DNA from: Odoribacter sp. Z80
GTDB lineage: Bacteria > Bacteroidota > Bacteroidia > Bacteroidales > Marinifilaceae
Reading direction: 5' to 3'
NCBI RefSeq assembly: GCF_009935865.1
Contig: NZ_QWEL01000006.1
Span: 62,001-126,000 of the forward strand
Length of the DNA: 64,000 nt
Below the pieces are notes generated by a model. It ran no database searches, was not told the DNA's origin, and worked only from the letters and a program-made list of their open reading frames with translations. Made by a program: the position numbers and the translations under genes. Every line of letters begins with the position of its first letter. The first letter of the stretch is position 1. Positions 34,484 to 43,397 of this stretch are shown here, in pieces.

Positions 34484-35469
34484 TTTTTTTCGGTTCCGTC
34501 CGGCATTTTTACCATAGCGTAATATTCTTCTCCTTCCTTAACTTCGAATGTAAACCTTCCCATTCCCCGGTGTGATGAGGCGAAGGGGGTGACCATACCC
34601 GTAGTTTTGCCATAAATGCATCCATATATGTCTATTCCGAATCCGTCTGTTCCTACTGCTTTCAGATTGATTTGCGAGCGGATACCGGCCAGGAGGTACC
34701 CTCCTTCCGGGAAGAACTGCACGTCGGCATCTACGGTATCAGTTAACTGTGGAACACGGGAAAAAGTCTGATACTCCACAGGTTTTTTATTTAAAAACTG
34801 TATTTTCAAGGTAGTGATACTATCTTTTTTTCTTAGGGTAAATTTGCCCCAGCCGTTTGAATTGGTTCTGACAATGTCTTTCTGGATTTCTTTTTGGCCT
34901 TTATACATTCTGCAATCGAGAAATGTGCCCGGAAAATATGTGTTTTGTTTAGTTATAAATCTGAAATACAGTATTTTATCTCTGCTTTCTGTCTCCTCCC
35001 ATTGTGTTTGTCTTTGCAGGTCGGGCCATTGCGTGTTTTCTATTTCGATATTCTTATGGAAGTAGAATTGTTCGTCGAAATTTTGCATCCAGTATGTGAA
35101 AGCCCTTAGTTTATAGGTACCGGAAGGCAGATATTTGTCAAGAGGCAGAGTTCCGTGGAATACCCCTTCTTTTTCCATTACTTTGAGCTGTCCGACGAGT
35201 TCTTCTTTCGGATTGTATAGTTCAACGTAGATAAAACGGCTGTACAGGGTCGGGAGATGTGAAGCGGCTTCTGTGCGGAAGGCACGGAAGCGGATGTGTT
35301 CTCCCGATATGTAATGAGATTTGTCTGTATGCAGATAGACCTTTTCCTGAAACTCCTGCTGGCAGCTGGCATTGAACCTTGAGCCGATGTTGTAAGTTTC
35401 AGGAGGACGTTGTGCGTTTACCGTCAAACAGTATAGTAATGGAAAAAGCAGCCGGTATTTTTTTATCAT
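34465..35469 (-). CDS. N-terminal fragment of the broken MG2/plug protein
   Basis: This 334-residue piece has an ATG, a signal peptide ending near VNAQ, and the MG2-like QEKVYLHTDKSHYISGEHI. It ends early at a stop reached after the A7 tract at 34484-34490. A TATATTTG motif lies about 54 bases upstream. Confidence 0.5.
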   Translation of the reverse strand: MIKKYRLLFPLLYCLTVNAQRPPETYNIGSRFNASCQQEFQEKVYLHTDKSHYISGEHIRFRAFRTEAASHLPTLYSRFIYVELYNPKEELVGQLKVMEKEGVFHGTLPLDKYLPSGTYKLRAFTYWMQNFDEQFYFHKNIEIENTQWPDLQRQTQWEETESRDKILYFRFITKQNTYFPGTFLDCRMYKGQKEIQKDIVRTNSNGWGKFTLRKKDSITTLKIQFLNKKPVEYQTFSRVPQLTDTVDADVQFFPEGGYLLAGIRSQINLKAVGTDGFGIDIYGCIYGKTTGMVTPFASSHRGMGRFTFEVKEGEEYYAMVKMPDGTEKKWNYRK

Positions 35470-35522
35470 CAGGATGTAGGTTTAGGTAAACATTTACTGT
35501 TCCTCTCTTTGTCCAATTTTAA

Positions 35523-35530
35523 CAAATATA
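35523..35530 (-). promoter_or_regulatory. -7 element TATATTTG for the broken MG2/plug gene
   Basis: Exact TAnnTTTG match on the minus strand with a leader of about 47 bases. Its presence means that the gene may still be transcribed. Confidence 0.35.
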
Positions 35531-35609
35531 TTTCAACTTTACAAAATTTTGTCGATTAAATATGGTAACATTTAATCCGTTTAAAATTTTATACTCCTGT
35601 CAGAATTTG

Positions 35610-35617
35610 TAAATTTG
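35610..35617 (+). promoter_or_regulatory. -7 element TAAATTTG for the AspT/YidE transporter
   Basis: Exact TAnnTTTG match 31 bases upstream of the ATG at 35649; the -33 position is TTTT rather than TTTG. Confidence 0.45.
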
Positions 35618-35648
35618 CACCTTTATTTGTAAGGATTATTCAAAGATT

Positions 35649-37316
35649 ATGGAATGGCTGTCTGAATTATTTTTTGGGTCCGGAATCGGACATTCAATCT
35701 TGTTGGTTGCCGTAGTGATTTTCATCGGTATTTTTCTGGGAAAAATTAAAATTGCCGGTATTTCCCTGGGCATAACATGGATTCTTTTTGTGGGGATTCT
35801 TTTTAGTCATTTTAATATGAGGATGGACGCTACTGCCTTGCATTTTCTGAAGGAGTTCGGGTTGATTCTGTTTGTGTATTCAGTGGGGTTGCAGGTGGGA
35901 CCGGGATTCTTTTCTTCTTTTAAAAAGGGAGGGGTTACCTTGAATGTGTTGGCTGTGCTGATTGTTTTGTTGGGTGTGGTTGTTACGTGCGTCCTTTATA
36001 AGGTAACGGGTTTACCCGTTACTACCATGGTAGGTATTTTATCCGGAGCTGTTACCAATACGCCGGGACTGGGTGCGGCCCAGCAGGCTTATTACGACGT
36101 TACGGGAAATGAGGGCTCTGCTATTGCCATGGGATATGCTGTTGCTTATCCGTTGGGAGTTGTGGGGATTATACTGGCTATCATTTTAATCCGTTATATT
36201 TTCCGTATCAATTGTGCGAAAGAAAATGAATTGATGCAGAATCAGACGGAAGAAAAAGTGGCTAGTGCTACTCACGTGTCGTTAGTGGTGAAGAATCCGG
36301 CTTTGTTTGGAAAAGAAGTGGAGGAAATAGCCCACCTGATTGATAAAAAATTTGTCATATCGCGGGTTTTGCATCAGAACGAGGAGATGGAGATTGCCCA
36401 TTCCCGTACGCATTTGGAGGAAGGAGACCGCTTGTTTGTGATAGCTGCCCAGCAAGACCTGAATCCGATTATTGCTTTTATCGGGGAAAAAATAGACATG
36501 CACCGGGCCGATTGGGTGCAGATGGATGCAAATTTGGTGCCCCGGCGTATTGTAATTACCCGGCCTGAAATCAATGGTAAAGCCTTGGGAGAATTGCATT
36601 TAAGGGGAGGATTCGGAGTGAATGTTACCCGGGTAAACCGTTCTGGGGTAGATTTGGTGGCCAGTCCGGGGTTGGAATTGCAGTTCGGAGACCGGGTGAC
36701 GGTGGTCGGAACGGAAAAGAGTGTAGGGAATGTTGAAAAAGTATTGGGAAATACCTTGCGTCGTTTGCGGGAACCTAATCTGACACCGATATTTCTGGGG
36801 ATAGCTTTGGGGATTTTGCTGGGGAGTATTCCTTTTGCTTTTCCGGGAATTCCGCAACCTGTGAAATTAGGATTGGCGGGAGGGCCGTTGATTGTGGCCA
36901 TTCTGATCAGCCGTTTCGGCCCTCACTATAAATTGGTGACTTATACGACCATGAGTGCTAACCTGATGTTGAGGGAAGTCGGCATTGCGCTTTTTTTGGC
37001 TTGCGTTGGGCTGGATGCCGGTAGCGGGTTTGTGGAGACGGTGGTTAATGGTGGTTACGCCTGGATTGGGTATGGGTTTATTATTACTTTTTTGCCCTTG
37101 ATTATTGTAGGATGTATTGCCCGGGGAATTTATAAACTGAATTATTTTACTTTGATGGGTCTGATTGCCGGGAGTACGACTGATCCTCCTGCCTTGGCCT
37201 ATTCTAACGGGGTTGCGGGGAATGACCTGCCTTCAGTGGGGTATGCGACCGTGTACCCGTTAACCATGTTTCTGAGGGTTTTGACGGCACAATTGTTGGT
37301 GTTGTTTTTAATATAA
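35649..37316 (+). CDS. AspT/YidE/YbjL-family transporter with two TrkA-C domains
   Basis: The 555-residue membrane protein has the duplicated AspT-YidE-YbjL antiporter domain: an N-terminal set of helices with [15 protein letters not shown] (about 137-151) and a C-terminal set with [18 protein letters not shown]. Between them lie two TrkA-C/RCK_C-like cytosolic modules (about 215-290 and 300-375). AspT exchanges aspartate for alanine; most relatives have no known substrate. The cytosolic peptidase gene 13 bases downstream suggests that a small peptide or amino acid is handled. Confidence 0.88.
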   Translation: MEWLSELFFGSGIGHSILLVAVVIFIGIFLGKIKIAGISLGITWILFVGILFSHFNMRMDATALHFLKEFGLILFVYSVGLQVGPGFFSSFKKGGVTLNVLAVLIVLLGVVVTCVLYKVTGLPVTTMVGILSGAVTNTPGLGAAQQAYYDVTGNEGSAIAMGYAVAYPLGVVGIILAIILIRYIFRINCAKENELMQNQTEEKVASATHVSLVVKNPALFGKEVEEIAHLIDKKFVISRVLHQNEEMEIAHSRTHLEEGDRLFVIAAQQDLNPIIAFIGEKIDMHRADWVQMDANLVPRRIVITRPEINGKALGELHLRGGFGVNVTRVNRSGVDLVASPGLELQFGDRVTVVGTEKSVGNVEKVLGNTLRRLREPNLTPIFLGIALGILLGSIPFAFPGIPQPVKLGLAGGPLIVAILISRFGPHYKLVTYTTMSANLMLREVGIALFLACVGLDAGSGFVETVVNGGYAWIGYGFIITFLPLIIVGCIARGIYKLNYFTLMGLIAGSTTDPPALAYSNGVAGNDLPSVGYATVYPLTMFLRVLTAQLLVLFLI

Positions 37317-37329
37317 TAAAGTCCGGTCT

Positions 37330-38124
37330 ATGGGGTTCGGTATTGCAGATTTGAGTATTATTCCGATGAGGAGTGAACAATCCGAAAGAAGTGAGATGGT
37401 TTCTCAGATTCTTTTCGGTGAGTTGTATGAGGTTCTGGAAATAACGGAAAAATGGATGTTTGTCCGTTTGGTACATGACGGTTATGAGGGTTGGATTGAC
37501 CGGAAAATGCATTTGCCTGTCTCGGAGGAATATGCTGTAAAGTATCAGGAAGAAGAGCCTGTGCTGGCTGCTGAAATCTTTAATATTGTTACGAAAGACG
37601 GTGATTATGGGAATAAATTGCTGGTGTCCGGAAGTGCTTTCCCTTTTTTTGATGCGTCTACCAAGAAAATGCGACTGGGGGAGGATACGTATACGTTAGT
37701 CAGTAAAATGAAAGACGTGAGTATCGATAGCCTGAGGGATTTGCTCATCGGATATGCCCTGATGTATTACAATACCCCTTATTTATGGGGGGGGCGTTCT
37801 CCTTACGGGATTGATTGCTCGGGACTTGCCCAAATGGTTTATCGGATGGTTGGAGTGGCTTTGCCTCGGGATGCCTCGCAGCAGGTGGGGATAGGACAGG
37901 ACCTTTCCTTTGTGGAAGAGGCTATGCCGGGCGACCTTGCCTTTTTTGGAGATGATGCCGGTGCGGTGACTCATGTCGGAATTATTTGGGAGCAGAATCG
38001 CATTATCCATGCTTCCGGTAAAGTCAGGGTGGATAAAATTGATCATCAGGGTATTTTTAATGAAGATTTAAAGCGTTATACCCATAATCTTAAGGTTATC
38101 AAACGTATTTTGGTTGAGGAGTAA
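37330..38124 (+). CDS. cytosolic NlpC/P60 (C40) peptidase with SH3-like domains
   Basis: The 264-residue protein has no signal peptide. An N-terminal SH3-like section (about 1-65) and a second one precede the NlpC/P60 domain, whose catalytic residues are Cys163 in DCSGLAQ, His215 in THVGI and His227 in IHASG. The fold resembles the Lysinibacillus gamma-D-glutamyl-L-diamino acid endopeptidase (dipeptidyl-peptidase VI) group, cytosolic enzymes that cut peptidoglycan peptides during recycling. It probably shares a transcript with the AspT/YidE transporter and overlaps the convergent wbqC-like gene by 26 bases. Confidence 0.88.
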   Translation: MGFGIADLSIIPMRSEQSERSEMVSQILFGELYEVLEITEKWMFVRLVHDGYEGWIDRKMHLPVSEEYAVKYQEEEPVLAAEIFNIVTKDGDYGNKLLVSGSAFPFFDASTKKMRLGEDTYTLVSKMKDVSIDSLRDLLIGYALMYYNTPYLWGGRSPYGIDCSGLAQMVYRMVGVALPRDASQQVGIGQDLSFVEEAMPGDLAFFGDDAGAVTHVGIIWEQNRIIHASGKVRVDKIDHQGIFNEDLKRYTHNLKVIKRILVEE

Positions 38125-38746
38125 GAAGTTTTTCTCGTGATTCGGGGCCGCAGCAAAACAGCAGGTCTAATATGCTGAGGTTCGAGGTGAAGGGAAAACG
38201 GTCGCTGAAAGTCTGGCGATAAGGTGAGAAGACGAATTCTATTTCCGTGTGTCGCCGGGCTGCTTTGGGATGGATGGCGTTGCGGAAATCGGTGTAAAGG
38301 GGATTGCCTTCCCGGATATAGTCTTCTGTCAGGCGTACAGTGCTATCCAGTTTCAGAAAGCCAAGTAGTTTTTCCAGAATGGCCTGGTTTAAATCCAGTA
38401 GCCAGGTTTCTTTTTTTTCAAAAAACGGAATCAGGTCGTCAATATAGTATTCAAAGTAAGGGGAATTTTTATAGGCGGAGATAATGCCCCGTAAGTGCAT
38501 TTTTTGCCAGGGAGTAACGTATACGATCTTCAGGTCTTTCAGCAGGGTTTTACTGTTTGCTTTGTGTACGGGAACCGTCAAAGGGATAACCCCGTTTGCC
38601 GTCATGATTTCGCAGCGATTGCGATAACTTTGCTTCCCGAAATTTTCAAATTGCTCAATGAAGATCGTTTTGGCGTGTGCTATGGCAGAAAAATAGGCAA
38701 TAGGGGCATAATATGCCGTATTCAGGAGCAGGTTTTCTATTTGCAT
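38099..38746 (-). CDS. WbqC-like family protein
   Basis: The 215-residue cytoplasmic protein belongs to the WbqC family, whose members occur in O-antigen clusters and many Bacteroidetes genomes; the reaction is not known. Hallmarks are YYAPIAYFSAIAHA near the start, NRCEIMTANG near 55 and the FFE...TWLLDLNQ segment. The ATG at 38746 is used instead of one 14 codons upstream since MQIENLLLNTAYYAPI aligns with the family start. TATTTTTG at 38786-38793 is its likely -7. Confidence 0.85.
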   Translation of the reverse strand: MQIENLLLNTAYYAPIAYFSAIAHAKTIFIEQFENFGKQSYRNRCEIMTANGVIPLTVPVHKANSKTLLKDLKIVYVTPWQKMHLRGIISAYKNSPYFEYYIDDLIPFFEKKETWLLDLNQAILEKLLGFLKLDSTVRLTEDYIREGNPLYTDFRNAIHPKAARRHTEIEFVFSPYRQTFSDRFPFTSNLSILDLLFCCGPESREKLLTPQPKYV

Positions 38747-38785
38747 GGCTTTTGTTTCTTTTGGGCAGGAATTCATCCTATGGTG

Positions 38786-38793
38786 CAAAAATA
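38786..38793 (-). promoter_or_regulatory. -7 element TATTTTTG for the WbqC-like gene
   Basis: Exact TAnnTTTG match on the minus strand, 40 bases upstream of the ATG. Confidence 0.4.
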
Positions 38794-39370
38794 GGAAAAA
38801 AGAAGGTATTTATATGCATCCTTTACACTCAACGCGTGATTATTTTTCTGTTGTGTCCGGGATGGTTTTCGGCAGTATAACATTGAAAGATTGCATCGGC
38901 ACAAGAGGAATGCATTTGAACAGACGAACCAGTGGCAGCTTTCATCAAAAAAGAATTTGATGTCTGAGATTTTTAAAATTGAGCTGGTTTTATCATGAAT
39001 GTGTAGCAATAATTTAACAGTTTTGCTACTTCCGGATAACAATTATTTAATATGCAAATATTTTTAGTTAAAAGTTTGTAAATTGTTAATATTCTGTCTA
39101 CCTTTCGAATGCTGAGTAACACTGTAACGGTTTTATATTCCGTTTCAGAAGAGGATTAGGTTTCGAAGAGAAAGCTTTGTTTTTTCCCTGAATTCCTGCA
39201 ACTTTCTCTTTTGCAGATACGTAAAACGTTCGGTGAATCCTGAGAAGAGATAACGAGGAATTTAAAAGAGGTTCTTGGATTACTTAAGAAATGTGAGTGG
39301 TGTATACATTTGCCCGGCTAGGAAAGAAATCAGGATAAAGCGTCTGTTTAATGCTTAAAGAGATTGTAAG
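38794..39370. other. long intergenic region before the glycogen operon
   Basis: This stretch of nearly 580 bases has no protein gene that I can support; short frames are low-quality. It holds a near-consensus promoter (39075-39106), a small hairpin (AACGG and CCGTT arms at about 39126-39143) and a second possible -7 motif TACATTTG at 39305-39312. The first promoter would give glgB a leader of about 260 bases, long enough for regulatory structure. Confidence 0.5.
39075..39106 (+). promoter_or_regulatory. near-consensus promoter TTTG-N20-TACCTTTC
   Basis: TTTG at 39075-39078 precedes TACCTTTC at 39099-39106 by 20 bases; only the last base of the -7 differs from TAnnTTTG. It would initiate the glycogen operon. 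Confidence 0.45.
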
Positions 39371-41365
39371 ATGAAATTTAATATAACCGTCAATGATTCC
39401 TGGTTGGAGCCTTTCTTACCTGTTATACGCCGGCGGCATGAAAAAAGTCTGTTGAAGGAACTGGAGTTTACTGGGCGTCAGCAAAGGTTGTCGGATGTTT
39501 TTAATAATCATTTGTATTTTGGTTTACACCGGACGGAAGACGGGAATTGGGTATTCCGCGAATGGGCTCCCAATGCGGTGGCTATTTATCTGATTGGGGA
39601 GTCTAATGAGTGGCAAAAGAGGGAAAATTTCAGGTTATCTCCGATTGGGCAAGGGGTGTGGGAAGTGAAAATACCTGGAGACGAAATGTGGCACGGGATG
39701 AATTATAAATTATGGATAGAGTGGGAAGGTGGTTGTGGCGAGCGTATTCCTGCTTATGCCGATCGGGTTGTGCAGGATGATATTTCCAAAATCTTTACGA
39801 CCCAGGTATGGGCACCGGAACAGCCTTATTGCTGGAAGCATAAGTCTTTGAAGCGTTGTTCCCATCCTCTGATTTATGAAGCTCATGTCGGTATGAGTAT
39901 GGAAAATCGCCGGGTTTCTACTTTTAATGAATTTCGGGCTTACGTTTTGCCAAGGATTGCCGGGTTGGGATATAATATGATTCAGTTGATGGGTATTCAG
40001 GAACATCCGTATTACGGGTCTTTCGGCTATCAGGTGTCAAATTTTTATGCTGTGAGTTCACGTTTCGGTACACCGGATGATTTAAAGTGTCTGGTGGATG
40101 AAGCGCATGCGTATGGAATCGGGGTGATTATGGACCTTGTACATTCTCATGCTGTGCGAAATGAGCTGGAAGGACTTAGTTGTCTGGCCGGTGATTATAA
40201 CCAGTATTTTTATAAAGGTGAAAAGGGAGAACATCAATTGTGGAATTCCCGTTGTTTTGATTATGGCAAGGATGAAGTGCTTGGTTTCTTGTTGTCTAAT
40301 TGTAAGTATTGGGCTGACGAATTTCATTTTGACGGCTTCCGCTTTGACGGGATTACCAGTATGTTGTACTGGGATCACGGTTTGGGCCGTGATTTTACGG
40401 AGTATAAATTTTATTATGACGGAGACCAGGATGAAGATGCCATTACTTATCTGACGTTGGCCAATAAAGTGATTCATGAGGTGAATCCTGCTGCAATAAC
40501 CATTGCGGAAGATATGAGCGGGATGCCCGGATTGGCTATGTCTGCGGAAGAAGGGGGCATCGGATTTGATTTTCGGATGAGTATGGGGGTACCGGATTAT
40601 TGGATTAAGTTGATTAAGGAGAAAAAGGACGAGGAGTGGCATGTCGGGGATATGTTTTATGAACTGACCAATAAACGGGTGGAGGAACATACCATCAGCT
40701 ATGCAGAGAGTCATGACCAGGCTATGGTGGGGGATAAGACTATCTTTTTCCGCTTGGTGGACAAGGAAATTTATACGGGGATGAGTGTCTTTGACCGTAA
40801 TGTGGTAATAGACAGGGGGATCGCTTTGCATAAAATGATCCGTTTGCTGACTATTGCTACGGCAGGAGATGGATACCTTAATTTTATGGGAAATGAATTC
40901 GGGCATCCTGAGTGGATAGATTTTCCCCGCGAGGGTAACCACTGGAGTTATGAGCATGCCCGCCGTCAATGGAGCCTGGCAGATGATAGTAATCTGCGGT
41001 TCCGTTTTTTAAATGCTTTTGATGCAGCTATGCTCGGAATCGTGAAGCGGGTGAACTTTTTCGAATCTCTGCCGGAACCGCTTGTAAGGGATAATGAACG
41101 GCAGATTCTGGTATTTCGTCGGGGGGAATATACGTTTGTTTTTAATTTCAGTCCTGTACATTCTTATTCGGATTATATGTTTGATGCTGCTCCGGGTAAA
41201 TATGTGGCGGTACTGGACACCGATAATGTCAGGTTTAACGGTTTCGGCCGGATTGATGAGCAACAGGAGCATTTTACGCTTTACCGGGAAGGACGTCATT
41301 TGCTGAGCCTTTATATTCCGGCACGGACTGCTTTTGTGTTGAGGTTGCAGGAAGAAAGAAAGTAA
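39371..41365 (+). CDS. glgB: 1,4-alpha-glucan branching enzyme
   Basis: GH13 enzyme that cuts alpha-1,4 chains and rejoins them by alpha-1,6 links during glycogen synthesis. The 664-residue protein has an N-terminal CBM48 (about 55-150, VFREWAPNAVAIYLIGE), a TIM barrel with nucleophile Asp326 in DGFRFDGITSM, acid/base Glu380 in TIAEDMSG and Asp449 in SHDQAM, and a C-terminal beta domain. Motifs and length resemble the eukaryotic GBE1 type more than E. coli GlgB (728). It heads a same-strand series with debranching enzyme, GT4, GH57 and the synthase-phosphorylase fusion. Confidence 0.95.
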   Translation: MKFNITVNDSWLEPFLPVIRRRHEKSLLKELEFTGRQQRLSDVFNNHLYFGLHRTEDGNWVFREWAPNAVAIYLIGESNEWQKRENFRLSPIGQGVWEVKIPGDEMWHGMNYKLWIEWEGGCGERIPAYADRVVQDDISKIFTTQVWAPEQPYCWKHKSLKRCSHPLIYEAHVGMSMENRRVSTFNEFRAYVLPRIAGLGYNMIQLMGIQEHPYYGSFGYQVSNFYAVSSRFGTPDDLKCLVDEAHAYGIGVIMDLVHSHAVRNELEGLSCLAGDYNQYFYKGEKGEHQLWNSRCFDYGKDEVLGFLLSNCKYWADEFHFDGFRFDGITSMLYWDHGLGRDFTEYKFYYDGDQDEDAITYLTLANKVIHEVNPAAITIAEDMSGMPGLAMSAEEGGIGFDFRMSMGVPDYWIKLIKEKKDEEWHVGDMFYELTNKRVEEHTISYAESHDQAMVGDKTIFFRLVDKEIYTGMSVFDRNVVIDRGIALHKMIRLLTIATAGDGYLNFMGNEFGHPEWIDFPREGNHWSYEHARRQWSLADDSNLRFRFLNAFDAAMLGIVKRVNFFESLPEPLVRDNERQILVFRRGEYTFVFNFSPVHSYSDYMFDAAPGKYVAVLDTDNVRFNGFGRIDEQQEHFTLYREGRHLLSLYIPARTAFVLRLQEERK

Positions 41366-41393
41366 TATTAAGATATAAAATAAAGATTTTATT

Positions 41394-43349
41394 ATGGCTT
41401 ATTTGAAATTTAATAAGGATGAACTGGTGAATCTGGAGTATTCACTGAAGCGGGAAGTACTGGCAACTAATCGGGCGGGAGGGTATATGTCTTCGACGAT
41501 TATATGTTGTAATACCCGCAAGTATCATGGTTTGCTGATTGTTCCGGTGGATGAATTCGGAGGGGAAAATCATGTGCTTTTGTCGGCGCTGGACGAGACG
41601 GTGATACAGCATGGGCAGGCTTTTAATCTGGGCATCCATAAATATCCCGGGAATTACGAGCCCCGGGGGCATAAATATATTGTCGATTTTGAATATGAGC
41701 CGGTTTATACGTTGACTTATCGGGTTGGAGGAGTCATTCTCAAAAAGGAAATCGTACTGGTTCACAATGAAGACCAGGTGTTGATTCGCTATACATTGGT
41801 GGATGCGCATTCAGAGACGACCTTGCGTTTGAAGCCTTTCCTCGCTTACCGGAATATACATGCTTTGTCAAAGGCTAATATGATGGCCAATACGAAATAT
41901 CAGGAAGTGGAAAATGGTATTCGTTCCAAGCTGTATAACGGTTTCCCTGCCCTGAATATGCAGGTGAGTAAAAAGAATGAGTTTATAGCTACTCCGGATT
42001 GGTATTATAATGTTGAATATACAGAGGAGCGGAACCGGGGATATGATTTCCGTGAAGATTTGTTTGTACCAGGATATTTCGAATTTCCCATCAAGAAGGG
42101 GGAAAGTATTATTTTTTCAGCTTCCGTAGAGCCTGTAACCACTGCCCGCCTGAAGACAAAATTTCAGAGATTGGTGGAAGCCCGGGCTCCCCGGAATAGT
42201 TTTGAGAATTGTTTGAAATATTCCGCTTCTCAGTTTATTGTCCGGAAGGGAAAAGACACGGAGGTTGTGGCAGGTTATCCTTGGTTTGGCCGTTGGGGGC
42301 GGGATACTTTTATTGCTTTGCCTGGGGTGACTCTGGCTGCCAATAAGGATACGAAAACCTGTAAGGAGGTTTTAGATACCATGGTCCGGGAGTTGCAGAA
42401 CGGTTTATTCCCGAATATAGGCAAAGACCAGAATGCTTCCTATAATTCGGTGGATGCTCCAATGTGGTTTTTTAAAGCTGTGCAGGAGTATGCCTGTGCC
42501 GTGCATGACGATGCTGCCGTATGGAAAAGTTACGGGGCTAAAATGAAAGCTGTGTTGAAGGCTTACCGGGAAGGAGTCAATCAGTATGTGAAGATGGTGG
42601 ATAATTATTTAATCTGGGCTGATGAACCTGGAAAGGCCCTGACATGGATGGATGCTATTGTGGGAGGTGTTCCTGTGACTCCCCGGGGAGGCTATCAGGT
42701 GGAGATCAATGCTTTGTGGTACAATGCTATCTGTTATACACTGGAATTGGCCCGTAAAGCCGGAGATACCAGGTTTGTCAAAGAATGGGAGAAGATGCCT
42801 GAATTGGTGAAAGAGAGTTTTGTAAAAATATTCTGGAATCATGAAAAAGGCTATTTGGCTGATTTTGTCAATGGTGGCGGTCAGAATGTGTATGTGCGTC
42901 CCAATCAGGTCATTGCCTGCTCGTTGGAATACAGCCCGATTTCCGATGATATGAAACGGGGTGTGCTGGATGTGGTGAAGAGTGAATTACTGACTCCGAA
43001 GGGATTACGGACTCTCGCTCCTAAAAATATTCATTATGAGGGAACTTATGAGGGAGACCAGGCTACCCGTGACCATGCCTATCATCAGGGAACTGTATGG
43101 CCTTGGCTGATAGGTCCGTATATTGAAGCCAATTTCCGTTTGTACGGGAAAAAGTTTGTCAAGACGGCGAAAGAGTTGCTGGGTGGATTTGAAGAGGATA
43201 TGACCGTATATGGCGTTTGTTCTATCGGTGAGATTTATGACGGTAATCCTCCTTATGCGCCGAATGGTTGTATTTCACAGGCCTGGAGTGTGGGTGAGAT
43301 TCTGAGGTGTATGGCTTTGATTAAAAAATATGAAGCAGGCAGGAAATGA
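41394..43349 (+). CDS. glycogen debranching enzyme (amylo-alpha-1,6-glucosidase, GH133)
   Basis: The 651-residue protein has an N-terminal beta-rich GDE domain (LATNRAGGYMSSTIICCNTRK near residue 23 is the family signature) and a C-terminal (alpha/alpha)6 barrel with GYPWFGRWGRDTFIALPG near 297, where the Asp is in the active site. It resembles archaeal/bacterial-type debranching enzymes that remove alpha-1,6 branches. A 28-base gap separates it from glgB. No signal peptide, so it acts on intracellular glycogen. Confidence 0.92.
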   Translation: MAYLKFNKDELVNLEYSLKREVLATNRAGGYMSSTIICCNTRKYHGLLIVPVDEFGGENHVLLSALDETVIQHGQAFNLGIHKYPGNYEPRGHKYIVDFEYEPVYTLTYRVGGVILKKEIVLVHNEDQVLIRYTLVDAHSETTLRLKPFLAYRNIHALSKANMMANTKYQEVENGIRSKLYNGFPALNMQVSKKNEFIATPDWYYNVEYTEERNRGYDFREDLFVPGYFEFPIKKGESIIFSASVEPVTTARLKTKFQRLVEARAPRNSFENCLKYSASQFIVRKGKDTEVVAGYPWFGRWGRDTFIALPGVTLAANKDTKTCKEVLDTMVRELQNGLFPNIGKDQNASYNSVDAPMWFFKAVQEYACAVHDDAAVWKSYGAKMKAVLKAYREGVNQYVKMVDNYLIWADEPGKALTWMDAIVGGVPVTPRGGYQVEINALWYNAICYTLELARKAGDTRFVKEWEKMPELVKESFVKIFWNHEKGYLADFVNGGGQNVYVRPNQVIACSLEYSPISDDMKRGVLDVVKSELLTPKGLRTLAPKNIHYEGTYEGDQATRDHAYHQGTVWPWLIGPYIEANFRLYGKKFVKTAKELLGGFEEDMTVYGVCSIGEIYDGNPPYAPNGCISQAWSVGEILRCMALIKKYEAGRK

Positions 43350-43397
43350 TGAGGCATTGCTTGGCCGGTTTGTAGAAAGAATAGAAATATATATATT

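Larger units (their letters stand above)
32806..35469 (-). pseudogene. frameshifted MG2 / TonB-plug-like surface protein
   Basis: Three consecutive reading frames line up in order with the intact 866-residue protein at 18796-21396 and restore one full-length gene. Frame 1 (35469-34465) holds the signal peptide and QEKVYLHTDKSHYISGE. Frame 2 (34483-33245) continues KKVELPQVKTTG, matching KRFELPVPD of the paralogue. Frame 3 (33243-32806) continues with KIPASVFVNDLD, matching KSIPVFVNE, and ends with YWNPAVRL and the terminal beta sandwich. The first shift is at an A7 tract (34484-34490; one added A restores frame), the second at an A7 tract at 33317-33323 or 33270-33276 (one A removed restores it). 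The later pieces have only GTG and TTG starts. It is a decayed gene, a slippage-controlled gene or a sequencing error. Confidence 0.8.

Noticed and set aside
38773-39042. 89-codon minus-strand frame before the glycogen operon
   Set aside because: Cys/Ser/His-rich random composition, overlaps the wbqC promoter motif, no recognisable family.
40082-40969. Long minus-strand frame (295 codons) inside glgB
   Set aside because: It lies opposite a clear GH13 gene with intact catalytic motifs, has low-complexity His/Ile-rich composition and no family resemblance; a shadow frame.
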